The notes under the pieces: model-generated
What the model was told of the DNA's origin: nothing
Seen by the model: the letters and a program-made list of their open reading frames with translations, nothing else
Databases searched by the model: none
From: Microbulbifer variabilis
GTDB taxonomy: Bacteria; Pseudomonadota; Gammaproteobacteria; Pseudomonadales; Cellvibrionaceae
Length of the DNA: 64,000 bases
Reading direction: 5' to 3'
Assembly: GCF_020524905.1 (NCBI RefSeq)
Contig: NZ_JAIVKI010000002.1
Span: forward strand, 1 to 64,000
Shown: in pieces, positions 26,792 through 35,225 of the stretch
How the letters are laid out: each line of letters begins with the position of its first letter
How positions within the stretch are numbered: the first letter of the stretch is position 1
Program-made: the position numbers and the translations under genes

Positions 26792-29700
26792 CTACAGAGT
26801 TTCTGGACATTGGTAACCACGCAGCAAGCTGCGATCGAATGGGTTGTTAACATTCGAGGCAACCAACTTGAACTGCGCTTTGCGCCCCTCTTCCGAGAAG
26901 GTTACCAGGCGCTCCGCATTGCTTTGGCCTATTTCAAGGTCTGAACTTGCGAGCAGTCGATACCATGCCCAGTCACCTTCAAAGTGCTTGCGGTGTACGG
27001 TTTCATTGAGGTCTTCAAAAATTATCCGCACTCTATTGCTCTCACCACCGCGCCAGGTAAGTTTTTTGCTGGTCTTGGGCCCATGTGAATAGGGGACACG
27101 CTGATCTCCCAGCTCAAGTTCAAACAGGCGCACACTGGAATCCAGCTTGGTTGGCTCAATGCGGAAAGAATAAGAGGCACTTTCACCCGACTTAAAGAAA
27201 GTCTTGCGGATTTTCTCTGCCCTACGCAACTGCGATAACGACTCTTTGGAAAGGCTCATACCCTGCCCTTCGACATACTTCACTTGCCAGGTTCTTGTAT
27301 CCACAAAGGGTCTCAAGTACTCGTTGACAAATTTTTGCTCGATTCCGCCGGGCTTAAAGTATTGATTGAATTCAATAACCGGAATCTCCTGGTCACGATC
27401 ACTGCGCAGTGGGTAACGGTTGGCCAGACTATTGGCATAGCTTTGATAAACCTGCTCGCGCCACACTCGGTTGAGATGACTCTTAGCCTTAGTCATCACT
27501 AGCGCCCAAGTGCTATCGGCAATATCTGTCAGCCACTGGTCAAAAGGTGCCGGCGCATTGGCCGCTTTAACTCTCAGTTGTTTAATCGCATCACCGCTTC
27601 CGGCAAAACGTGCTTTAGCGCTGGCGAATGCAGCCTCATTGGAATCCGGGGCGCTGTCAATTTCAGTCAAATACTCCTGAATCTTATTGATGGTCAGGAG
27701 ATACTCCTGAACCCTTGCGGGCCTTCCCTTCTCACTTTGAGTGATTCGTTGTATCTCCTCGAAGCGCACATCGACAATATTGGGTTTGTAATGATCCTTG
27801 AGGGCCCCTGCAGCGCTATCCAATGCCGCACCACCCAAGCGACGCGTTGTGCTGGACACCGGTAACGGTACACCTTTGGCATCCACAGACAGCTCCGGCC
27901 GTGGTGTCAGGCGCGTGTTATCCGAGGTGATTTCTGTGATCGCTAATAGTGGTGAATAAATAGGGTCTGACAGGGTCGAGAGAACCTCAAGCGCCTGGGA
28001 GGTGCTGTTGAATCTGCGAATACTGAAACCACCGAGGAAGGATTGCCACTGTTGTAGGTATTCCCCCAGATAAATACGCTTTACATCCTCACCCAGCTTC
28101 TCGCGGTCAGCCTCGGTAAAGTCCTCGCCACTGAGGTCACCACCGTAGATCCAGCGCTCTTCCGCCATGTTGGTCATCAGTTGGGAGTCGGCACCAAAGT
28201 CCATCTCCTTATAGCCTGCCTTGGTGTACAGGAAGGGAATATTGAAACGCGAATCATCGGCGCTCACGCCAAATACCTGTTGAGTATCACCGCCGATCTC
28301 CTGATACAGATCCACGGTGGTCTGCCCCAGATCGCTACCTTGCAATTGCGCAAAGAGCCTTTGCGGCACAGGGATGCGTCGCAATTGTTGACGGGCGCGG
28401 GCCACTACACGCTCATTTTGCTGAATACTGGCGGGGATTGGGCGGGCTAACACCTGGCCCAGGTGAAAACGCAGTTTATCCTGCTCTTGGGCCTCGCCTG
28501 GTAACTGACGCTCCCAGCGGCCGCTGTAATAACTCTCAACAGTGGCAATATCCAATTTATCCGGGTTGAAGAACATCAGATAGGTTTTGAGAGTACTCAC
28601 CAGTGCCGGATCATCGCTGCCCAAGCGACTGAGGTTACTCTCAATATCCCGCAGTAGCGCAGGTAGGAAAACTGCCTCGAGCTTTTGCTGATAGAGGTTA
28701 TCCAATGCCTGGTCTATACGGGTGTCATACAATCCCAGGTTGGAAATCCACGGGTGTTCCTCGCGGTCATATACCGAAGTGGCCTGCCGCAGTGGTTCAA
28801 GCATTTGCAAAACATCAGCGGGTGTGGGCCGCTTACCCTTGAGCTTTTCCTCGGCCTGTTGATAAGCCGCCAGATTGTCATCGACCTCGCCCATGGACAG
28901 TTTGTTAGAAGCGAGGCTGCCACTCCAAAGAAAGATCGACCCCACAAATGCCGCAGCTAAGGTGGCATATACCCCTCTGCGCAGCCACAGATTAGCACTT
29001 TCTACCCTGCGATTGACCCCGACCAGCTCAGCCTCGGGGAATACCACATCTTTAAGCAGACGGTGCAGAAAGAAACTCTTTCCCACGCCTTGGAACTTGG
29101 GCCCGACACTGCGTTCGAGTCCAAAATCTGCCGTTACCGAGGCCATCATGCGGTCTACCGGACTGCCCTCCTGAGTGCCACTGGTAAAGTAAATACCGCG
29201 GACCATAGGGACGGTTTCATAACGGTTTGGCTCGAAAGTTTGCTTGACAAAGTCGGCCAAAATCTCCGATAGGCTCTCCATGCGGGCGGGAAAGCCCTGC
29301 AGCAAAGCACGCTTCTCGACATTGCGCTCCTGATGCACCCGCCATAACACTCTCTGATTCAAGCGTTCAATCAGCTGATTGAATTCGGCCCTGAAATTAT
29401 CCAGTGGTGCACCAACAGTTGCGTTCGCTTCGCGAGGGAAACTCATACCCCAAACCTGTTCGCGTTCAGCCTGCGACAGGTTATCGAAAAATTCGCTAAA
29501 GCCCGCTACCAAGTCACACTTGGTAAAGGTGAGATAGATTGGGAAACGAATTCCCAGCTCCTGCTGGAGTTCATTTACCCGCTGGCGGATTGTCTTGGCT
29601 TGATGCTGGCGCTGCTCATCTGTCTGTACCATCAGGTCCTGCAAGCTGATTGCAACCAGTGCACCATTAATCGGCCGGCGACGGCGATAGCGTTTAAGCA

Positions 29701-30331
29701 GCCCGAGGAATGCTCGCCAGGCGCTGTTGTCGTAAACACGGTGGCTATCCTGGGTGGTATAGCGGCCGGCTGTATCGATCAGCACAGCGTCATTGGTAAA
29801 CCACCAATCGCAATTGCGTGTACCGCCAACACCTCCGAGAGCCTCTTTACCGTGGCTTTGCGCCAGGGGAAATTCCAGTCCTGAATTGACCAACGCAGTG
29901 GTTTTACCACAGCCAGGCGGACCGATAATGACGTACCAGGGCAGCTGGTACAGGGAAACCTTGCCCTTCTCCGATTTAAAGCGGGCATTGCGCAATACAT
30001 CCATGGCCTCACGGAATCGTCCCGACAGGGCCTCGAGCTCTTCACGGGAGTGCTCTTCATCCGGGTCCTGCGCATCCTCCTGGGACTCTTCAATGCCCTT
30101 GATTAGTGCCTGGTTTTGGCGCCGCTCCACCAGCCACTGGCTCAGGTTCCACACCAACCAGATGGCAAAAATAAATACAATGATGGTAATGCGAACCGTG
30201 TGGGAGAGTGTGGCGTTGTCACTGCCAAACTTAATGTAGTCCGCCCCAAACCAGATAAGAACCGACAGGGCTGCGAGGCCGATAATGCCAAGCACCCATT
30301 TGTTGGTAAAAAAGTCGCGCAAGCGTTTCAT
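26792..30331 (-). CDS. tssM: TssM, inner-membrane T6SS core protein (IcmF)
   Basis: The protein has 1179 residues from the ATG at 30331, preferred over the ATG at 30343 because GGAG lies six bases upstream and the protein then starts MKRLRDFF as in relatives. Two membrane helices lie within the first 65 residues, a Walker A motif GPPGCGKT is at 137-144, and a third membrane segment is near residue 445 (AAAFVGSIFLW). A large periplasmic part follows, ending in a beta-rich C-terminal domain that contacts TssJ. TssM links baseplate, inner membrane and the TssJ lipoprotein. It follows tssL by 53 bp. Confidence 0.95.
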   Translation of the reverse strand: MKRLRDFFTNKWVLGIIGLAALSVLIWFGADYIKFGSDNATLSHTVRITIIVFIFAIWLVWNLSQWLVERRQNQALIKGIEESQEDAQDPDEEHSREELEALSGRFREAMDVLRNARFKSEKGKVSLYQLPWYVIIGPPGCGKTTALVNSGLEFPLAQSHGKEALGGVGGTRNCDWWFTNDAVLIDTAGRYTTQDSHRVYDNSAWRAFLGLLKRYRRRRPINGALVAISLQDLMVQTDEQRQHQAKTIRQRVNELQQELGIRFPIYLTFTKCDLVAGFSEFFDNLSQAEREQVWGMSFPREANATVGAPLDNFRAEFNQLIERLNQRVLWRVHQERNVEKRALLQGFPARMESLSEILADFVKQTFEPNRYETVPMVRGIYFTSGTQEGSPVDRMMASVTADFGLERSVGPKFQGVGKSFFLHRLLKDVVFPEAELVGVNRRVESANLWLRRGVYATLAAAFVGSIFLWSGSLASNKLSMGEVDDNLAAYQQAEEKLKGKRPTPADVLQMLEPLRQATSVYDREEHPWISNLGLYDTRIDQALDNLYQQKLEAVFLPALLRDIESNLSRLGSDDPALVSTLKTYLMFFNPDKLDIATVESYYSGRWERQLPGEAQEQDKLRFHLGQVLARPIPASIQQNERVVARARQQLRRIPVPQRLFAQLQGSDLGQTTVDLYQEIGGDTQQVFGVSADDSRFNIPFLYTKAGYKEMDFGADSQLMTNMAEERWIYGGDLSGEDFTEADREKLGEDVKRIYLGEYLQQWQSFLGGFSIRRFNSTSQALEVLSTLSDPIYSPLLAITEITSDNTRLTPRPELSVDAKGVPLPVSSTTRRLGGAALDSAAGALKDHYKPNIVDVRFEEIQRITQSEKGRPARVQEYLLTINKIQEYLTEIDSAPDSNEAAFASAKARFAGSGDAIKQLRVKAANAPAPFDQWLTDIADSTWALVMTKAKSHLNRVWREQVYQSYANSLANRYPLRSDRDQEIPVIEFNQYFKPGGIEQKFVNEYLRPFVDTRTWQVKYVEGQGMSLSKESLSQLRRAEKIRKTFFKSGESASYSFRIEPTKLDSSVRLFELELGDQRVPYSHGPKTSKKLTWRGGESNRVRIIFEDLNETVHRKHFEGDWAWYRLLASSDLEIGQSNAERLVTFSEEGRKAQFKLVASNVNNPFDRSLLRGYQCPETL

Positions 30332-30384
30332 GAATAGCTCCATCTCCCGGGCTCAAGCAGCACCGGATCAATTCGGTCCGAGTG

Positions 30385-31251
30385 TCACTCTTCCCCTTGC
30401 GGGGGCTCGCTGTCACTGCCAGTAAGTTCCACCACACGGTCAGCAACAGGCGTGGTTGTTTCGTAAAGCCACCAGCGATAGCCACTATAAGTGGCAACCA
30501 ACAATCCCAGCGCGACACTCACAATCACCCATAGAGGCACATAGTGAATCAGGCCGGACTTACGCTCGACACAGCCTTGCCAGTGAGGGGAGAGGTCCCG
30601 GTCCATCGCCGCTTTATGTTGCTCAATAGTGCGGTACAGCTCATCCCGAATCTGTTCAATCTGCTCGTGGCCCCGCTGTACCAGGCGATATTTACCCTGG
30701 AAGCCGAGGCTGAGACAGAGGTAGAAGAGTTCTAACAGCTCGAGGTGTGAAGCCGGGGTCTCCAGCATGCGCTGCAGAATGGCAAAGCATTTCTCACCAC
30801 CAAATGTCTCTTTGTGAAACAGGCTGAGCAGAGAGTGTTGACTCCAGCCGCTCGCCGTTCCCCAAGGGGTGGTTAACACGACTTCATCCACTACGGTACA
30901 GAGCAGGTAGCGGGCCGTAAGCACCGTTTCCGGGGCCAAGCCCAACTGTTTGGACTCCCGCTCAAATGCCTGGATTTCCTTGGTCAGGCGTTTGTGTAGG
31001 TCCGGGACATTGGAGTGGTTCATGGTGGTGCGCAGCTTGATAACCACCCCCAACAGTTTGGAGGCAGCGGAGACCAGCGGGTTCAAACTGTTGCGAATCT
31101 GCATATCCGCAGAACTGCCGGGATTGGCGAAGAACTGCTGCGGCGCAGCCGAACCGGGTTGGGCCGGCGCTGCGGCGCCTGGAGTAGGAATCATTACTGT
31201 CCTGTCACCCGCGTTAGGTGCCGGCGGGGGGCTGAAGCTGTCATTGCTCAT
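30385..31251 (-). CDS. tssL: TssL, inner-membrane T6SS core protein (DotU)
   Basis: The 288-residue product is DotU-like: NPLVSAASKLLGVVIKLR, EIQAFERESKQLGLAPETVLTARYLLCTVVDEVVLTTPWG, W-S-QHSLLSLFHKETFGGEKCF, LELFYLCLSLGFQGKYRL. A single membrane helix sits near the C-terminus (PLWVIVSVALGLLVATYSGY, about 238-258). No peptidoglycan-binding OmpA domain follows, so wall anchoring must come from another protein. The first 45 residues are Pro/Ala-rich. Its ATG lies 1 bp after tssK. Confidence 0.95.
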   Translation of the reverse strand: MSNDSFSPPPAPNAGDRTVMIPTPGAAAPAQPGSAAPQQFFANPGSSADMQIRNSLNPLVSAASKLLGVVIKLRTTMNHSNVPDLHKRLTKEIQAFERESKQLGLAPETVLTARYLLCTVVDEVVLTTPWGTASGWSQHSLLSLFHKETFGGEKCFAILQRMLETPASHLELLELFYLCLSLGFQGKYRLVQRGHEQIEQIRDELYRTIEQHKAAMDRDLSPHWQGCVERKSGLIHYVPLWVIVSVALGLLVATYSGYRWWLYETTTPVADRVVELTGSDSEPPQGEE

Positions 31252-31252
31252 A

Positions 31253-32590
31253 TCAGTTATTCCTTATGGCCCAGAGCTCCATGGTCAGCCCTGGAAATTC
31301 CGCTCCGAGGTGCACAGCAAAACCACCAGATCTCTGCATGGCCTGCCACAACTCACCGCTGCGCTCCATTTCGAAATAGGTAAAGCCTGCGTGATAGGGA
31401 ATTTGTCTCGGTGCCACAGGCAAGGGGCGCAATGACAACCCAGGCAACTGGGCGGAGATCAACTCGCGGATAGCCTCCACCGGAGCCACCTTGGCTTGCG
31501 TAGGGAAGCGGCTGCGCAACAGGTCTCCGGGCATATCCGCTTTGGCGGCCATCACGAAACTCGCTGTCTTGAGCAGCGACGGGTCGGAAACCGGAGCCAC
31601 ATAGATACCAAATTTTCTCTGCACCAACTCCATGGCAATAGCGGTTTGCTCCAAAACCGTGGAGAGGGACTGACGCAAGGCGGAAAACAACCCGGAGAAA
31701 CTGAGTTGCAGGTTTTCGTGCGAGTAATTGGGAATTTGCGGCGGGCGCTTGGTCGATGAGGTAAATGTCGACAATTCACCAGCCAGTTGCAGCAGCTCCA
31801 CGAATAAACTGTGTGGGTGCAGGCGTGGCTGGGCAGTAATCTGTTTCAACAAAGGTTCAAAACGGTTAATAACCTGCAATAGCAGGTAATCGGCAATTTC
31901 TGCGGAGCCACTGCGGCCACTGTCACTCAAGCGATGCCCCAGAGCGGAGCCGCGGTGATCCAACAACCCCTTAACTTCTTCAATATAGGCTTTGATTACC
32001 GCCGAAGTTTCGGCATTCAAAAGCGGTGGAATATAGTCCGAATCCAGTTCAACCGGCTTTTCAGGCTGGCGTTCCCGTATTCTGGCGATGCCAATAGCCG
32101 CATAACCGCTGAGGTCGTCGCTCTCCAGTTTGAGACAAACGCGCAGTTTACCCACCTGGATACGGGCGGATTCACCAGAGGCTGCAGCACTATTACGCGC
32201 ATCGAAGTTTGCCGTCTGGTAGCGCGCCTGGGGGAAATCTTCCTGATCGCGGATCGATTCCTGGCTGCCGGGGCGCTTCATCGGTACACACAGGTAGACG
32301 ATCTCATCGCGGGTGTTAACCGGTACATCCAGGACATCCGGCAGAATTTCATTTTCCGGAGCCAAGATAGGCGTACCGTCGGGAAATATCGCTCTCACGC
32401 GGGATAGTGATATTTTGCCCATAGAGAGCGGTTCACTATCAATCGCCAGCTCCAGCACGCCCCAGGTGTAGGGTCCCAGCGAAGCGGTGCGCGCTTCGAC
32501 CAACTGCTCGAGATAGCGATCCTGTTGCTGGAAGTGCTGAGGACGCAAGAACATGCCCTCGCTCCAGATCACCTTGTTGTTAACCGACAT
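31253..32590 (-). CDS. tssK: TssK, T6SS baseplate-membrane connector
   Basis: The protein has 445 residues from the ATG at 32590, which has AAGGAAGA five bases upstream; a TTG further upstream is not needed. It starts SVNNKVIWSEGMFLRPQHFQQQDRYLE, the TssK hallmark, followed by the shell domain and a C-terminal ISAQLPGLSLRPLPVAPRQIPYHAGFTYFEME. TssK trimers attach the TssF/TssG wedges to TssM and TssL. Length is exactly that of typical TssK. Confidence 0.96.
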   Translation of the reverse strand: MSVNNKVIWSEGMFLRPQHFQQQDRYLEQLVEARTASLGPYTWGVLELAIDSEPLSMGKISLSRVRAIFPDGTPILAPENEILPDVLDVPVNTRDEIVYLCVPMKRPGSQESIRDQEDFPQARYQTANFDARNSAAASGESARIQVGKLRVCLKLESDDLSGYAAIGIARIRERQPEKPVELDSDYIPPLLNAETSAVIKAYIEEVKGLLDHRGSALGHRLSDSGRSGSAEIADYLLLQVINRFEPLLKQITAQPRLHPHSLFVELLQLAGELSTFTSSTKRPPQIPNYSHENLQLSFSGLFSALRQSLSTVLEQTAIAMELVQRKFGIYVAPVSDPSLLKTASFVMAAKADMPGDLLRSRFPTQAKVAPVEAIRELISAQLPGLSLRPLPVAPRQIPYHAGFTYFEMERSGELWQAMQRSGGFAVHLGAEFPGLTMELWAIRNN

Positions 32591-32656
32591 ATGTCTTCCT
32601 TGCAAAGCCCAATCCAATTTAAATTGAGCTTAATTAAAACTGGCCTGAACGACGCT

Positions 32657-33274
32657 CTACTTGGATTGCTCCGCTTCCTGAAGGCGCTTTTTCATCAATT
32701 CATAATCTTCACTGGAGAGTGTTACCTTATCGTCTTTCTTCCCGCTATCATCATTGCGCGACAGAGGCGAAACGATACTCCGACGCCGCTTGGCAATATT
32801 CTCCGGTGTGCCGATGCGGGTATCCGCTAGAGCGACCTGATAAGCATTTTTCTTATGGTCGGTAATCGGCAGCACCATCAAGGCATCTGCTTTTTGATAC
32901 TGGACAAATTCCGCCAGCAGACCGATATATTTCACTTCCGGTGTCAAAGGCAGCTCTTCCACACGCTGCTCACCGGGGGCGAATTCTTTCAAGATAACGG
33001 TATCGAGAAGATCATTACCGAGACGGGATTCCGCATTTTCATACAGGTTGAGAAAGTCTTCGCGGGCAAACTGGCGATCGTCTGCCAGCATAAACACACG
33101 CACCACAACCGGCGATGCACGACCGTCATCATCCGGGTTAACGTCCTTGCGGATATCCACCGACAGCTCGACACTGGTGTCCAGGTTCAGGGTGCGTCTG
33201 GTAGTCTGGCAGGCCGCCAAACTAACCACCAGTACTCCGAGTAGGGTGAATTTCAGTAGCTTTGATATCGTCAC
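32657..33274 (-). CDS. tssJ: TssJ, outer-membrane T6SS lipoprotein
   Basis: The signal peptide contains the lipobox LAAC, with the acylated Cys at about residue 22. I prefer the GTG at 33274 (205 residues), which has GAGGG eight bases upstream; the TTG at 33280 has none. The mature part shows the TssJ beta-sandwich sequence (VVVRVFMLADDRQFAREDFLNLYENAESRLGNDLL, PEVKYIGLLAEF). An extra charged tail of about 45 residues (RRRS, KKDDK, a terminal helix) lies after the conserved domain. TssJ anchors TssM to the outer membrane. The gap to tssK is 66 bp. Confidence 0.92.
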   Translation of the reverse strand: MTISKLLKFTLLGVLVVSLAACQTTRRTLNLDTSVELSVDIRKDVNPDDDGRASPVVVRVFMLADDRQFAREDFLNLYENAESRLGNDLLDTVILKEFAPGEQRVEELPLTPEVKYIGLLAEFVQYQKADALMVLPITDHKKNAYQVALADTRIGTPENIAKRRRSIVSPLSRNDDSGKKDDKVTLSSEDYELMKKRLQEAEQSK

Positions 33275-33297
33275 GACCAATTCCCTCTTTCGATTTA

Positions 33298-35076
33298 TTA
33301 ATTTTTCAGCTGTCTGGCATTCTTCAGCTCAGACAACTGGTTTTCATAAGTCACTGCAAATTCATCACCGAAGAGCTTGCGGTAACAGGCATCTGGATCA
33401 CCCACTAATTCTCTGTACATCGCGCTGAAGCCCTCCCATTTTTTTGCATTCTTATTGCCGAACACACCGGAGGTGTTGCCCAGGCGACGCTCGATATTAT
33501 CCGGACTGAAATACTTCAACATCGCGCTGTAGCCAGCGCGCATTCCCGCCAGTACGGCGACCTGATGATCGGAGAGATCATCAAAGCTGTCTCGCACCGC
33601 CTCTTTAGGCTGTAAAAAAGCACCGTTGCCGGCAAACATCGCCTCCAGTGCATCCCTCTCCGTGGCGCTAAATTTCAGCGGATTATTCGCCTCTGTCTGG
33701 ATCATGGTGCGCTGTACCCGCAGCTCATTTTTGATACTGCTGCGCGCACGCAGGAGGTCAATGAGGCGAGCGACGGTTTCGCGAACGATCTCCGCAGCCT
33801 GTTGATCCGCTATTTGTTGCTGAGCGAGATTCATATTCAGGCTCAGCGTCGCCGCCAGCACACTGGATACAGGGGGAGCCGGGGGAGCCTGCACCGGCGG
33901 TATCGGTGCTTCTGGGGCCGGGGTCTGCTGGACAGGAGACGGCTGTTGCAATTGGGAAAAACTCTGCCCTTGAGCGGCAAAATCCATGGGACTGACAGGG
34001 GCCGCCTGTCCGGTATCAAAGCCCGGCGCGCCGGCCACTTGTTGCCCCTGCATCGCCGCAAAAGAACCCGCAAAAGGGTTATCCTGCTGGCTCTGTGGGA
34101 CCAGTGCTTGTGGCTGTAATTGAGCCGGCGGCGGTGTTACTGGAGCTTGAGATGGAGCAAACGCGGGTTGCTGCGGGGCAACTTGCTGCTGAGGGGGAGC
34201 AACCGGTGGTTGCGGAACTACCTGGGGCTGCGGGGGAGGCGCCTGGAAAGATTGAGCTTGAGGTGCCTGAGTCGGTACGCTGGAAGGAGGCTCAGTCGAC
34301 TGCTGTACTGGAGCCTGCGGTGAAATATACACAGCGTGTTGATCTGCAGGTACATGATCCTGGTCACTGCCATCTTTCCACCACTCATCATCAGACCATT
34401 GCCCTGGAGCGGCCTGTCCTTGTGACCCAGTGCCAAAAGAACCGAAACCCTGCGCATCCGAGACACCGAAAGATTGGGGCTGTTCAAAGGCCGACATAGG
34501 GTCCAGGGGGCCCGAGTCTGCGCCCAGTAAATTATCCTGAGCGGGAGAGTTCTGGTTACTCTGGGGGATATACCCCCATTCGCCGGACTGGGAAATATCG
34601 CTGCTACCACCTGGCTCCAGCCAATTATCCAGCTGCTTAGCCTCCGCCTGACTCTGCATCTTGGCCATAGCGCTGGCATTGAAGGTAGTGCGGTCGGAAG
34701 TATCGAGGAAGTCGGCACTGCCCAGCCCTTTCGGCAGGTCGCCGTCGGTCTGCGGTTGGCGCAATGTCACCTTGAGGCGATAATCCCCCACATTAATGAT
34801 ATCCCCCTCATTCAATGGGAGTTTATTCCCTTTGCCCAGCGGATTATCCCCATCGTTGTGATAGGTACCGTTAGTGCTGGTATCAGTCAGGAAAAACTGT
34901 CCATCACTGAAAGAAATTTGCGCGTGTTGAGATGAGACAACGCGCTCGGGATCGGGCAGCACCCAATAGTTATCGGCGGAGCGACCCAGGCTGCCCCCCT
35001 CTTTAGTGAACAGTTTGGTGTGCTTGAGCATATTGGCCCCTGCGGGATCGGCCAACACTGAGAGAATTAGATCCAT
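33298..35076 (-). CDS. FHA-domain T6SS protein (TagH/Fha/ImpI)
   Basis: The protein has 592 residues from the ATG at 35076 (AGGA upstream); an in-frame GTG at 35091 is possible. The N-terminal forkhead-associated domain (about 15-105) has GSLGRSADNYWVLPD, SSQHAQISF and DTSTNGTY. Residues about 200-385 are a low-complexity Gln/Pro/Ala linker. The C-terminal 190 residues match the ImpI/VasC C-terminal domain (LRVQRTMIQTEANNPLKFSATERDALEAM, LKYFSPDNIERRLG). In T6SS with PpkA and PppA, kinase-phosphorylated Fha promotes assembly; both enzymes are encoded at the ends of this locus. Confidence 0.93.
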   Translation of the reverse strand: MDLILSVLADPAGANMLKHTKLFTKEGGSLGRSADNYWVLPDPERVVSSQHAQISFSDGQFFLTDTSTNGTYHNDGDNPLGKGNKLPLNEGDIINVGDYRLKVTLRQPQTDGDLPKGLGSADFLDTSDRTTFNASAMAKMQSQAEAKQLDNWLEPGGSSDISQSGEWGYIPQSNQNSPAQDNLLGADSGPLDPMSAFEQPQSFGVSDAQGFGSFGTGSQGQAAPGQWSDDEWWKDGSDQDHVPADQHAVYISPQAPVQQSTEPPSSVPTQAPQAQSFQAPPPQPQVVPQPPVAPPQQQVAPQQPAFAPSQAPVTPPPAQLQPQALVPQSQQDNPFAGSFAAMQGQQVAGAPGFDTGQAAPVSPMDFAAQGQSFSQLQQPSPVQQTPAPEAPIPPVQAPPAPPVSSVLAATLSLNMNLAQQQIADQQAAEIVRETVARLIDLLRARSSIKNELRVQRTMIQTEANNPLKFSATERDALEAMFAGNGAFLQPKEAVRDSFDDLSDHQVAVLAGMRAGYSAMLKYFSPDNIERRLGNTSGVFGNKNAKKWEGFSAMYRELVGDPDACYRKLFGDEFAVTYENQLSELKNARQLKN

Positions 35077-35225
35077 GTCTTCCTGACTCACACAGTTGAT
35101 GTACTTCGCACTTTCGCCGGATGCAAATTACAGAGATCAGTACGAAATGATCCGGGCACACAGGCCTTTCACAAAACAAATTCAAACCCGGCAAGCAGAG
35201 ACTGATGTGCCGGATAATACTTTTT

